Counted from the stretch's first letter, positions 11,948-24,430 are shown. The stretch: 64,000 nt of DNA from Episyrphus balteatus (GCF_945859705.1 NC_079136.1:81716867-81780866); one strand, 5' to 3'. Made by a program: numbers and translations. Notes: generated by a model from the sequence alone, not told the origin.

Positions 11948-13224
11948 AAATTGTAAATAATGATAAAAAAATTTTCGAATTCAAGCTTTTTGCATTAACC
12001 GAGAACATGTACTATGGTATACTAATGTAAATTTTGTTTACACAATTGGAAAGTAGAGATTTTAACGAACAAAATTCTCACCGATTTTTTTTTTAGAAAA
12101 GCTGATATTTTGACACGTGAATTTTCGATTGAAAATTAGGGTGTTTTTTTGATATTAAAGATTAAAAAATAAATATTTTAAATCAAATAAATTACTGTGT
12201 ATTCGGGATATAATAAGGTAAATTTTCACCAAATTTCGTAAAAAAAACATTTTTTTTGAAAAAGACAAAAATAAAAAACCAAAAACTCGGTTTTTTTAAT
12301 TTTTCACATAAATTTTGAGGTTATGTGAAAAAATTGTTAATGCATAAGTTGTAGATCTTTTTATTACCTACAACCTTGCCATACAACTTTTTTCCATAGG
12401 ACTTGTAGTTTTGCCGGAAATCGAGATATACCATTTTTTACCATTAAAAACTCAACCCTACCACTTCCCGAATTTATTTTTCCCTTCATTTTTATCATAT
12501 TTACCTACTTTTCCTATGGGTTTCATCCTACTATGATTTTTTTTTGGTTTCAAAAATTATCGACCCTGGGCTATATTGATAACAATCAATTTATCTTAGC
12601 GACTAGCATAAACGTGTTGAAATCCAGTTGTCGTATAGAATCTACCTTTCGTTTGTTGGGCGCCATTTTCGATAAACTTACTGTCTTTTGGCTATGATTT
12701 TTTCAAAACACTGAGAGTGATTTTATGGAAAATAGTCGTCCCCCTTACCTAAAAACTATGTTTCCAAATCAAATTTAAATTGATTGATTGGAGGAAAAGT
12801 AAACCACTTAATTTTTCCATTTCTTACATAATGTTCAAAAAGATCAAAGCTTTCTAATGCTTGTTTTCACTTTTCAAATAAACAACTTTATCTTCTTAAT
12901 GTAATTCCAATCTTTTAATCTTATTTTTTTTTTCTTTAAAAATATCAACCTTTACCTGTAAGATTGATTCAAAGTGCACAAGTCCATAAATTGTTAGCTC
13001 TTATACAGTTTATCATATATCTCTCTACATCATCATCGTTTAGAAACACCCTTCTAATCCCCAACAACAAAATAAAAAAAAAAGTCTCTACCAAAAAAAA
13101 AAAAAAAAAAAATAAATAATCCCTTAACCTTAATAGAATTTTTGTTTCAGCTTCTCAAGTGATTACTTCTGCTATATGTGTTGTGGCGGAATTTCACAAA
13201 TATTTTGAGAGTTTACACATGATA
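11948..13224. other. repeat-like non-coding DNA
   Basis: There is no exon. The style (blocks such as GGAAATCGAGATATACCA near 12417) resembles old insect non-autonomous elements, but I found no second copy in the window and no termini. Poly-A stretches lie near 13075-13110. Confidence 0.4.
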
Positions 13225-13260
13225 ATCTCTTCTTTTTTTTCTACTTCTTTAGGTAAGCTT
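13225..13260 (+). promoter_or_regulatory. putative recursive splice site (ratchet point) 1
   Basis: A long polypyrimidine tract (CTCTTCTTTTTTTTCTACTT, continuing TCTTT) runs directly into AG at 13251-13252, followed at once by the donor GTAAGC. An acceptor fused to a strong donor with no exon between is the signature of recursive (ratcheting) splicing in long fly introns. It lies in DNA without coding content, as expected. The inference is that a long + strand intron crosses this point. The motif alone does not prove use. Confidence 0.6.
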
Positions 13261-15600
13261 TCTATCTGAACTTAGATTTCCCAGGAGCATTAATTCTGTT
13301 TGACAGTGCAGACCAATTAACCGAAACTGCTTGCTTGACCATCGTCATTTACCATCAATTCTACCATATCCGCAGCTGATGTTAATGGCGGGTGGCGGTG
13401 GTAAAGGTAGAATCCCTCTTGATTTAGGAACGTTTCGTAACAAATTCCCTAATCCAACCATGAAGATAACCTCATCGTGATAATTTCACTCCATAGCTAA
13501 AATTTATATAAAAAAAAAGTCCAATGCCTTTAGATACAATCGAGGTGTAGTTGGGAGAAAATACAAAACGACCAAGAAACTTCATCACACAGCAGATTAT
13601 GATGGCACATCTAGCAAACTAGCAAGCAAATCGTCCATTTACCTAGCTATAGACTCTTATAGCAAGACGACATTGCCTATACACCATAGATAAAAGGTAC
13701 ACACGCGAAAGACAATCATCCGCCTAGCAGCGTCACCTCGTTCGCTTCGCTTCGACTCGCTCCGCTTCCCCAACAAACGACCGACCTGAACGACCTCTTG
13801 CCATTGATATGGTTTTTCCTTCTTCTTCATCATCATCTTCATCGTGGTTATAATATCTCTCTACCGTGCCATGCCCACTTTTGTCTGTCAAGTTCATGAC
13901 CATTTCCAGAAACGAATACATCTCGACCGACTCCGGTTACGTTACGAAATTGCACTACCCAGAAAAAGACAAAAACAGCAAGTACAAAAAAAAAAAAAAA
14001 AAAAAATGATACAAGACACGAAACATGAAAAAGAAGTGTTTTTTCTTTCTTTATAACTCAGTTTTTTCCATTTCCTCGACCAGTAAACCGGAAAAAGCTG
14101 TTCGTACGGACGAAGAGTTAGTTTCAATGATGTACTAGTTACCACAGTGCTATAGTGATATGCGGTCTTGGCCAGGTCAACGCACTGTCAATATACATAA
14201 TACAAGTCCATAGATAGGCTGTGTGAAGAATCCGAGTGTGATTTCCTAGGTTCTTTGGCAAAAAAAAAAGAAAGAAAATTAGTTCACATTGATGACGACG
14301 CACGAACGAACGAACGGCTGGCATTGTCGGACCAACAGTTTTTATGTTGTAAGTGCAAAAAAAAACTAACTATCGCACTTGTAATTATGGTTACGGACTA
14401 TTAGGGTCGATGCATGATTATATCTGTACGTTCCCTAAACATTTTCTCCCGTCTCCCAAACCAACCAACACACCATCGACCGTGACGAAAAAAAAAAATA
14501 AAACCACTCGCTGATGAAAGAAGAAACTAACGACAAACACAACGAAGAAAGACCAAATGCGATATGAGGAAGAACGAAGTCGAAGAAGGCCATGAGGTTT
14601 GTTGCTTCGCTTCGTCTAATTGATGTTCTCTCATTAAGCCCGCCGATGAGGAACACAAACAAACCATTTAGATGTAGACTTTATATTTACACCCAGAAAA
14701 TATATAATTTTTATTTAAGTAATATTTTCTAGGTATGGAAAGGTGAGTGAGGAGCTTCATCAGACTGCCTGGTGGTGAACGAACTAATCAGCTTAGGTCG
14801 TTGACTTATCAAACAAAAAAGTAAAAAAAGTTTATTTCAACCTTTCAAAAGGATGGTTAATACTCTTGCACACGTGTGCATATCCAACAGATATACACAT
14901 ACACTTTATAATAACTCTTAATACGAAAGCACATTACTTTTGAAAGTTTTTCCAATACCTAGTTTTTTTTTGTTTCTTCTTGTTTAATGGGTAGATAAAG
15001 CTTCTATAAGGGCATGTTATGGATTTGTGAAAATTTGAATTTGAACGGTAATTCAAAGTTTTCTCAAAGACGAATAAAATTACAGAATTTTATAAAGGTG
15101 AAATTGATTTTTCCATGGGAAAATTATAATATTTTATACACCTAACAAATTTTGATCAAATTCGGTTGTTCACGTGAATTTTGCAATTTTTTCACTTTTA
15201 CATCGCTAACTAAACATTTGTTTCGTTGGATACTTTTTTTTCTCACTTAACTCGAATGTTTGAATGAATAACCTTTTTTTCTCTTTGAAGTAAAATTTGC
15301 GCGACGATATTAAATTTTTTGCAACCTAAAGTTTTTTTTTCACTTCACTTTCGTTTTACTGGAGAAAAAATCAATTTGATCTGTGAATTTATTTTAATTT
15401 ATGTGTTTCAGAGATGAGTGAATTTAAAAGGGATGTTCAGAAACCGGGGAATAAACTTAATTTTCACTCTATGATTTTGTGTAGGTGAAAAATGTACCTT
15501 AACGATTAATTTGGGATTTTTTAATGTAAGAACGGGTTTTTTTCTAAATTCGGATTTTTTTAATTTTCGCATTCGAATTTGATTCATAAATTTTTTTTTT
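13261..15600. other. non-coding stretch, moderately G+C-rich in the middle
   Basis: About 13650-14670 is less A/T-rich than its neighbours and contains short frames on both strands, but none has a recognisable product or a consistent splice structure. A TCGCTTCGCTTCGACTCGCT repeat-like stretch lies at 13740-13762. It could be an intronic regulatory region or a non-coding exon. 14880-15600 is A/T-rich with many poly-T runs and nothing else supportable. Confidence 0.4.
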
Positions 15601-16043
15601 TTTGCTTTTTGCGAGCATATAACACTGATTTAAAAAAATAATAAATTTAACAAAAAAAAATGATAAAATAAAAAAATAATAAAATAAAAAAGTAAAATAA
15701 AATAAAAAAGCAGTAAAAAAAAATAATTAAAAAAAAAATAAATAATAAATAAAATTTAATATGACCACAATTTAGTTTCTTTAGCCTTAAATCGACAGAC
15801 TCGAAGTATTCATTTTTGCTTTTTGCGAGCATATAACACTGATTTAAAAAAATAATAAATTTAACAAAAAAATGATAAAATAAAAAAATAATAAAATAAA
15901 AAAGTAAAATAAAATAAAAAAGCAGTAAAAAAAAATAATTAAAAAAAAAATAATATTTAAAAAAAATAAATAATAAATAAAATTTAATATGACCACAATT
16001 TAGTTTCTTTAGCCTTAAATCGACAGACTCGAAGTATTCATTT
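15601..16043. repeat. tandem duplication, two units of about 214-228 bp
   Basis: The segment beginning TTTGCTTTTTGCGAGCATAT at 15601 and ending with the block ATCGACAGACTCGAAGTATT is repeated directly from about 15815 to 16041. The units are almost identical apart from lengths of poly-A/AT runs, with offset 214 at the left landmark and 228 at the right. The near identity suggests a recent duplication. The A/T simple-sequence core explains the low-complexity frame on the minus strand. Confidence 0.9.
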
Positions 16044-16460
16044 ACTTAGGTTAAAAAGGTTAAAAAGAGTAAAACATTTTTTTTTTATAATAAACTAAAA
16101 AATATTAAAACAAAAAATTTTTACGAAAATTAAAAAAAAAAAAACAAAACAAAATAGAATAAAAAAGAAAATAGAATTAAAAAGTTAAATTAATAAAAAA
16201 AAAAAATAAATACGAAAAATATATAACCAACTTTTGGGATAACATTTGAATGAATCGAAATTAAGAGCTTTTAAAACTAAAAAAAAAAAAATCTTTAAAG
16301 TTCATATTAACACTTCATACTCTAGGACGTTGAAGCTTTTTCACTGGCTCTTAGACTTAAGTGTTAAAATATGAGTTAATCACGCTTAAGAACGCTTCAG
16401 AAAAGAGGTTTGAATGTTTTTGACTAAAATTATTATCTATTTATGTATGTCATCTAATTA
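16044..16460. other. A-rich non-coding stretch
   Basis: The sequence is poly-A-rich up to about 16290, then ordinary intron-like sequence. Nothing else is visible. Confidence 0.5.
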
Positions 16461-17359
16461 CACTGGTCAACAAGGCTTTTGTTACAGACACCAAGATATA
16501 CTTTTCCATAGGTTTTTTGGATGCTGAGCTCGAACACGAAGTCAGAACAATTCTATCACATCTATCATTTTTGAGATAATACCGTTAGATAAATTGAAAA
16601 ATCCGCTTTTTACCCGTTTTCGAGATTATTTCTTAGCTTTTGGTTATTTGTTTTAAATAAATTTGTAACTGTTTCTAAAAGAACTTGTCCTTCTAAATCC
16701 GTTTAAATCTTTTAAATATCTTTAACAAATTTGGTGACTTTTCTTATATATAAATAAATTCTTTTATTGTGGGCTTAAAGACTTTAAGCCCACAATAAAA
16801 GAATCTTTTAAATATCTCTTTTCTTCTTCGAGAAATCTTATGTTGAAATCAACGTGCTTAGTATATCTCATGTTTATTTGCTTTTAATAGCAAATCTCGA
16901 AAAGTTCGTTGCCAATCGCTTTCAAATTTTGACACAACGATTCATTTAAATTCCTGAAAGTTCTTATATTGTTTTTAACAAGAAGAAAGTTATATTTTTC
17001 TCACTAGTAATTATTTAGTGTAACTATCTGACACGGTCACGCATTGATGTATCTCACCGCGATTCACCACCTTTGCAAATATAAAAACTTTCGACATTTA
17101 AACGGATTTAGAAAGACAAGATTTAGTTCTTTTAGAAACCGTTACAAATTTATTTATAACAAATAACCAAACGTAAAGAAATAACTTCGAAAACTGGTGA
17201 AAAGCGGCATTTTCGATTTTCTAACGGGATTATCTCAAAAATGTGATGTTCTAGAATTTTTTTGACTCCGGATTCGAGCTCAGCACACCAAAATCCTTTA
17301 GAAAAGTATACGTTGGTTTCTGTAACAAAAAAAAAAAAGTTTAATTTTGTTGACCAGTG
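16461..17359. mobile_element. CACTGGTCAACAA-ended MITE with TTA target duplication
   Basis: The left end reads CACTGGTCAACAA and the right end TTGTTGACCAGTG, an exact 13-bp terminal inverted repeat. TTA lies directly outside both ends (16458-16460 and 17360-17362), as expected for a 3-bp target duplication. The arms continue as a long imperfect inverted repeat; for example AAGAACTTGTCCTTCTAAAT near 16680 pairs with a related block near 17110-17135. CACTG ends with 3-bp duplications fit the CACTA/EnSpm superfamily. No transposase is present. The element at 29428-30059 belongs to the same family. Confidence 0.8.
16758..16804. repeat. 47-bp perfect palindrome
   Basis: Two 23-nt arms (16758-16780 and 16782-16804) are exact reverse complements around a single A at 16781. 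The core is GGGCTTAAAGACTTTAAGCC. It lies inside the CACTG MITE but off its centre, so it is a separate feature of that copy. Confidence 0.95.
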
Positions 17360-17362
17360 TTA

Positions 17363-20300
17363 TTTGGGTGGTGGGATTTGAAAGAACCGCAACAATTATA
17401 ATTTTCTTTCCTTCTAAAGTAAATAAAATGAATTCAAAAATGAAAACAGTCAAAACAAACTTTACATCCAACGAATGCTAATTCAATTTGCCAATTAGAA
17501 AATGTATTTCTTCAAACGTAGATAGCATGTTGATAAAATAGTAAATAGTTTACCGAAAAACTAAAGATAAAATACCAAAAATGTTTAAACGATTATTTTT
17601 GATAAATTTTCATCGTTTTGTGTCCGATTGTGGAAGGAGTTCTGAAGATAAAATTTAAGATATTCCTTTGGGAAAGAATCAAAAACCTTACACATGCAAT
17701 ATCTTGTAATTTATAAAATTAAACCGTTACAACATGTATTTTTAAGTAAACATATTATGAATAAATGCAAAAAGAATGCTATTATACTCAGTACGTTCGT
17801 TTTTGATTAATGGCTGAATTATTCATAAAATCATGTCACACCCGTAACTATATAGAAACAATGTTATAGATATAATTTTTTTTTTATTCTTGTTTTGAAT
17901 CTATACAAACTGATTCACTTTAATTTGAATTCAGTCCCTCAAAGTGGAGAAATTATTTTTATTAAAAGTGCTATAATTCATTCTTTAAGAAAATCCCAAA
18001 CAAATCAAAAGTTCTTCAGATATTTGAAAAAATGTCATATTGTCTTAACCTTGCGAGAAGAACCCGGACTTTGACCGACTATAAAATTGAATTTAACTAA
18101 CTCACGGAATTCATTTGTATATCATTTTTTAGATAATTTAATTGATAATAAGTCTACCCTCGGACATTTTTGGTTTAAATGAGTAAAAATGGAGTTATAA
18201 AATAAAAACGGCACCGACCTCTTTTCCAAGATGGCGGCTGTTCCCGATATCTTATCATCCCAAAAAATTCACTTTTACGATAAGGACATTCACCTAAATA
18301 CGTTCCATGAAAAAAATTTGTCCCGCGAAAAGTGCAATTTGATTTACTAATTTCCCTGAGCTATTTTGTTTCAAACTCATTAGAGTATTTTTTTCGTTTT
18401 TCAAGAGAAACTTTTCGTTGGTCGCGGATTTTACAAGAATTGTTTTTCAGGCCATTGAAAACAGTAAAAGAGTTGGTATTAAATGTTCTTCTATGCAATA
18501 GACCAAAGCTAATGGCTCTCCGTCCATCCATTCGACCCGAATTTATAAAAATGCACATACACAAAATTGCACAAAAGGCCATAAGGATGCAAATAAATTT
18601 TTTTGTTTGTCATATTTAGTTTATATTAAATCAATCCCTCGAAGTATGTTTACTTTAAAAGTCTAAAAGTTACCAATTAATACGATTTTATCGAGTTTTA
18701 AAAACTTGCTTTTAACTAAAAAAGTCAAAAATTTAGAAAAAGTGCTAATTTTTGAATAGGTACATTTAAGTTGTTTCTTGACAAAAAAAATTAAAAATTG
18801 CATATTATCAAAGGATTTTACCTCTACTTTATTTCATTAGTACAAAGTTTGGACGTCCCGGCTACATACACAAAATGCCCCTTGATTTAGTAAAAAAAAA
18901 TAAAATTGTCAATTTTTTAACTTTTTTTTCTTTGATTTTAGGTTAGAATTTTAGACAAAAATAATTTTTAAAATTTTGTAACCATCTTAACTTGACAGAA
19001 AATTTAATTTGCTATGAAAAGTGTCTTTGAACCATTTCAAAGTCAGGCTTGGTTTTCGAGTTAAATCAAAAAAACTGAAAACCGACCAGTGTTGCCGTTT
19101 TCTCAGAAATGCACCAATGGATTTAGTAGCACTTTTGGGTGGAGTATTCTTGTATGCCAAGGAATCATAATCGCCAATAAAAAGTCTTGAACGAATTTGT
19201 TCTATTTTTGCTCTGGAGCTCGGGTCTATTAAATAGACTATAATGACTGGCCATTAAATTTTAATTTAATTGGATACGTTTCAAGACATCTACAAATCCA
19301 TTCATCATTCGTCACTCTTCTTCTATAGCGTCATGGACATCAAACCATTTTTTGGCATTCAATTCAATATTAAGAATAATTTACCTGTGATAGAAATTTG
19401 TGTCCACCACACAAATTGCTTTTGCTAGATGTGCAACACACCTCGCGAATCCATATCGAGGACTTTTCAGTTTCACATTGTCATTGAGTTTTTCTCTCGC
19501 ATTAGGAATAGACCAAAAAAAAAAAAAACCCATCTTCTTGTGCGATATACATCAGAACCATTATGAGGTGGGGAAATTGAAAAACTAGGCTTTGTGCCAA
19601 GACTCTATATACCATTACCAGCTAGATGTGTCGTAGTCGAATAAGCGTACAATATTTTTCTTCTATTTCTATTTTTTGTTCCTCACTCAGCTATCTCTAG
19701 AAGATACATTTTTATTCAATCAGACGAAAAATATGAAGAAAAGGTAGGCAAAAAAAAAGCAGGTGAGATACGTCAACGCTAGAAACAGCCGCAACAAATG
19801 CGTCAGATTTCTAAATTTAAATGACAAAAATATCTATAAATTTTGTTTTGATGGCGGGATGTTGTGTTATTTTTTTTTGCTTTGTTTTGCTTTTCTTTTT
19901 ATTTTCAATTTTTAATATTTTGATTCAAAAATTTGAAAATTATATTTTTAATTTCTTAATTAAATATTTAAGTGATGGTTTCTTAAAAAAAAAAATTAAA
20001 CAAACAAATATTATTTAAGTGATATAAAATTTAATAACCAAAGAGAAGCAGAAAGAAATTATTCAAAATATTGAATTCGAAAATCGTTACAGAAATTATT
20101 TTTTTTTTTTAAATGTTTTTGTGCTATTGCAGTATTGCTGTTTTTGCGGTTCAATATTCTCATTTTTGGTAAAACAGGTTTCGCATTTCTGACTGTTCGT
20201 CTTTCTGTGTGGCTTTCTCTCTCTCTCGCGCTTTAGCGTAAGCCACTGAAGCTTTTGACTTGAAAAGGCGTAGTTAAGTGTTTTTTGGGATTCACTGGAG

Positions 20301-21414
20301 GGGAAATTAAATTTTTTTAGTTGGTACCATACGACCATACTACAAAAATGGATGTAATAATAATTTTGATCATTAAAATATGAGTACTGCGGCAAAATTT
20401 TTGTTTTAGTTACTTTATAGAATATTAAAATATTAAAATTCAATTTAAAAAAATATTAAAAATCATTTTAGGTTTAAAAAGCAAAAATTCCATTTTTTTT
20501 TTTGAAAAATCATTTTTTTTTTAACGAACCAATAAATTTAATTGAAACTTTGTCCTTATTTTTTGATAAACATTTAATTTTTCTTTAGAGTTTTTTTTTT
20601 TTTTTTTTTTTTTTGAAGATTTGTATTCATATAAAAAAACGATTCCAAAAATTTTCCAAAATATCTTTCTTCAAGAAATTTAATGGCATACTTTGGTTAG
20701 AAGTCAAAACTCTTTGAGACGTGTATCTTTGAACCAAATTCTATATTATTTATTTTTTTTATTTAAAAAAAATTTTCTTATTAAATTTTTGTTAGCTTTA
20801 ATATTTCAAGCAACTTTTCACCAAATTTATGTCAAATTTGAACGAATTAAAATAGGATAGAAAAACAACAAAGTTATTATTATTAGGTACAGACAAATCT
20901 GTCTTATATTTTAAAGCTGTTCGTTTGAAAAATTTCCAGATTGTATTTGTCGTCATTTGATATGTACTAAATAAGCTTTAATTGCAAAAAATTGGTTAGT
21001 TATTTTTGTTTAAACTAGAAGCAACGCAATCTCTTAAGAGTAAAGTAAACTTTATTTCTTTTTAATATTTTCTTCTTAAAAACAAAATTAAATGTATCTG
21101 CTATGAATGATTTGATTTCATTATTAATTTTATGCGCATTCTTATTGAAATTCAAAGCTTACATAAAATAAAAGAATTATCACTTTCACTTAAAAGGATT
21201 CTTTTTTGTTTGGCACTGTTAAAACTAAATTAGGGTTTAAGAAATTAAGAAGATCTCCGCTTATTTTAAGACGACAGTCTTCTTGGCAAAAAAATGCAAA
21301 AATCCGATTAATTTAAACAGATTCTATTTATTTTAAACATTTCTTTTTGTCTGTGTACAATAGGGATTGTCTTTTCAATATTATTGCTACAATATTATCA
21401 TTTCATATTTTAAA
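17363..21414. other. non-coding stretch with probable transposon relics
   Basis: There is no supported gene. At 17833 the sequence CATGTCACACCCGTAACTA matches the terminus of the 33370-33648 MITE and is probably a solo end. 18000-19260 has repeat-like phrasing but no delimited copy. Frames near 18332-18619 (95 codons, both strands) show no family resemblance. Microsatellite CTCTCTCTCTCTCGC lies near 20214-20228. Long poly-T runs are present (for example 20590-20614). Confidence 0.4.
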
Positions 21415-21450
21415 TTAATTCTCTTTTTTTTTTCTCGTTTCAGGTAAGCT
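21415..21450 (+). promoter_or_regulatory. putative recursive splice site (ratchet point) 2
   Basis: The sequence TTCTCTTTTTTTTTTCTCGT, continuing TTCAG, ends in AG at 21442-21443 and is followed directly by GTAAGC. This is the best match in the window to the pyrimidine tract-CAG|GTAAG arrangement. It lies 8.2 kb after candidate 1, the kind of spacing seen for ratchet points in long fly introns. No exon adjoins it. Use in vivo is an inference. Confidence 0.7.
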
Positions 21451-23394
21451 TCAGCTATGAAAATCTCTTATTATTATTGCAAAAGTAAGTACTAGAATAT
21501 CATATCAAACCTCGTAATAAGTGCAAAAAATAAATTGGTATTTCTTACAATGTATCTCAAACACGTTCGTCATAATCATTACCCTTTAGATGAAACTGAG
21601 ATGATAATTGTCTGCATGTTTTCTGAAACATAAAACAAATTAAAGAAGAAGAAACAAAACAAAACAAAAATACAAAATAGATGGTTTTAAAGTATACAAT
21701 GTTGCAAAAAAAAAATATGCAACAGAATGCGTGTAACTTAAACAAATTGATTGCGTTAAATTTATTTTCCTGTTTCGCACACAAGCATGTGCACTTCGCA
21801 CTTGAATTATAGGTATCAAACACAAATATGAGGAAAAACTTAAAGAATTCTTTTTGTGTCCACCAGACACATTTTTGTGTTCCTCATATTCTAAAAGGTT
21901 GACAGTTGTTCAAAAAATGTTGAATATAGAAATTAATTTTACAACATTCTTCTCCGGCGGATAAAAAAGTATGAAGTCTTGGTGGCATGGGACACGGACG
22001 ATTAAGTGAAACATGGCATGTGAAACGAATATAGAGTGCGGTAGACTGCATCGCATCCTTACCTTCGACTTGCGAGCAAAGGGCGAGAATTAATAAGTGT
22101 CTGTTTATCACATTCCTGATCTATGTCGATGTAAGGGGATATGTTAATCTATCACTTTAAATATCCACGATAGCAACTACGTAGTTTTCGGAAGCTATTG
22201 TCGCATTTTTTGTAATTTTCTTGTAAACAAAAGAGAAAAACATGTTTGCTATGTTTCAATGGATTTTAAAGATTTTCTTTAATTTAATGATAAATCCTTA
22301 AATTTGTAAAGGGTCATGTTAAATGTATGTTTTCTGTCAAATGAATTCATCTTAAATCGTTGTCATTCATCTTGATTGAAAACAATTTCCTTATATTTGA
22401 ATTGAAGTTCATCCAATTGAAAAGAGAAAATCACTCTTTCAGGCACTAACATAACACCTCTTCTAGACCTATCAATGTTTGACAATCCTGTTATTCTATA
22501 GAAGAAAAAATTGTAAAAAAAGGAAAATCACTTAAACAGAAAAAACGTTAAGCCTAACTGCATTTCTATCATAACCCATTTTTCAATAGCCTATTCATTC
22601 AATAGATTTAGAAATAGCTTTGAATATTGCTTTTTTTTCTCCCTAACTCTCAATATATTATTTTCTCTATTAACAACACTCTGAATAACAGTACTTGTTT
22701 ATATGTACCTATGTATGTATGTATTGGTACATAGGTTTGTATTTTGTGTGATACATTTGTAGTCAAACCAGGAAAGACAATTTCTTTCGTCTATTATATT
22801 CAATTTCAATTTAACTATCTCCACACGCATACCATCATATACTTTTGTGTGTGTGATGTTGGAATGAGAAATCAATTTATCAAAAAATAGAATGAGACAA
22901 AAAAAAAATGCAAAATTCAATTACAGAATGGCGACAGACATAATATGTATATTATATGTATATTATATTATATTATATTATCTGTATATTATACAGATAA
23001 CAACAAGAACAGCAAAAAAAAAAAACTATAGCACCATTATCATCAGGCATCCGAACATCATCATCATTGCAATTGCAACAGCACTTGATAGTTTAGAAAG
23101 AAGGACTTTATATAGAGGACATTCTGTATAGCTGACAAAAACACATAGCCGTAGTCAGTCAATTTTTTTTTTTTTTTGTTAAAGGATTTTTTAACTCGAA
23201 TTTTTTTGTAAATTAAAGCTAGAGAACGTTATAAAATAAAGACTATAGCCAGCGTAAGTAAGACGCTTCTAACGATACCTTATTTATCAAAATATGGTAA
23301 GTAGTTTAGACGTTATGAAGGAACATATAAACTAACATACTTATAATTACATACAAGTTTATTTATACATAAAGCATAGAATTATGTATCGATA
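21451..23394. other. non-coding stretch with AT microsatellites
   Basis: There is no exon. An ATATTATATTAT-type repeat spans about 22940-22996. GTATGTATGTAT lies near 22712-22723. Short frames around 21560-22110 and 22700-23130 lack coding character. Confidence 0.5.
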
Positions 23395-23845
23395 CTTACT
23401 ATCGAAATATCGATATTTATAATCAAATTACCGATATTTACAGTCAAATTATTGATATTTGTAATAGAATTATCAATATACATATATAATCGAATTATCG
23501 AAATTTATAATCAAACTATCGATATTTTCAATCAAATTACCAATAACTACAATCGAATTATTGATATTTGTAATCGTATTTTCGATATTTTAAATCGAAT
23601 TATTGTCATTTATCATCGAATATTGATATTTATAATCGAATTATTGATATTTATAATCGAATTATTGATGTTTATAATCGAATTATTGATATTTATAATC
23701 GAATTATCGATATTTATAATCGAATTATCGATAATTATAATCGAATTATCGATAATTATAATCGAATTATTGATAATTATAATCGAAATATCGATATTTA
23801 TAATCGAATTATCGATATTTATAATTGAAATATTGAAATTTATAC
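23395..23845. repeat. 21-bp satellite, TATCGATA-rich
   Basis: A degenerate tandem array has the consensus unit ATTGATATTTATAATCGAAT plus T, 21 bp. It is most regular between about 23600 and 23830. Many units contain the octamer TATCGATA, the DRE/DREF-type motif, or its half. Because the unit equals seven codons and lacks stops, both strands show long isoleucine-rich frames (23452-23862 on + and 23613-23996 on -); these are artefacts of the repeat. The array resumes at 24226 after an inserted element. Confidence 0.9.
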
Positions 23846-24225
23846 AGTACGTTCTCGATTGACGCAACTCTCGATTCACGCAACTCCTCGATTTTAGCAA
23901 CACCCCAATGTTTATCATTGTTGACGCAGTAACTCTTGTACAAAAATTGACCCGAAAAGTGCAACTTTCAATACAAAAATACGATGAACTGACCAAAATT
24001 TAACCCTTATTGAAAAAATGTTGTTTGCGAGATATGTCAATTTTTAAAATCTAACAAACTAAAGAAACCAAACAAAAATATCCCAATTTTTTGGAAATAA
24101 AGTGTTGTTTTTCTGATATTTTCGCTTTTCATCTCAGATTGAGCGTAAAAATTATTTACTCGGTCATTGCAACAACCTCGGTCATTGCAACCACCCTTGT
24201 TTTAACTAGTTGCGTATTGAAATAT
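23846..24225 (+). mobile_element. pogo/Tigger-like transposon fragment within the satellite
   Basis: From 23846 the sequence reads CAGTACGTTCTCGATTGACG, then repeats the CTCGATTCACGCAACTC phrase. CAGT followed by repeated CTCGATT-ACGC-AACTC is typical of termini of pogo/Tigger-like mariner elements, and it is preceded by TA (23844-23845), the target of that superfamily. The expected mirror-image right end is not found. Instead two CTCGGTCATTGCAAC direct repeats lie at about 24160-24195. So it is truncated or diverged on the right. Confidence 0.5.
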
Positions 24226-24430
24226 CGAAATTTATAATTGAATTATCGATATTTATACTAAAATGTTCGATATTTAAAATCCAACTATCGATATTTTGTA
24301 TCGAGATATCGATTTTATAAAAATATAAAATATTGTAGTCATCGATATTCAGTATTGAGTTATTGATATTTACTTTACAACCTATCGATCGATATGAATT
24401 GATTGTTTTAAAAATACCGATAAATTAATG
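24226..24430. repeat. continuation of TATCGATA-rich satellite, degenerate
   Basis: ATCGATATTTATA, ATCGATATTTTG and CCTATCGATCGATAT units continue the array seen at 23395-23845, with more divergence and looser spacing. The interruption by the pogo-like fragment suggests the array is older than that insertion. Confidence 0.7.

Noticed and set aside
18332..18619. 95-codon + strand frame
   Set aside because: An overlapping 73-codon frame exists on the other strand, there are no splice or promoter signals, and there is no family resemblance. It lies in repeat-like DNA.
23452..23996. Long isoleucine-rich open frames on both strands (136 and 127 codons)
   Set aside because: They are produced by the 21-bp repeat, whose unit equals seven stop-free codons. 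Frames on both strands with the same periodicity are artefacts.
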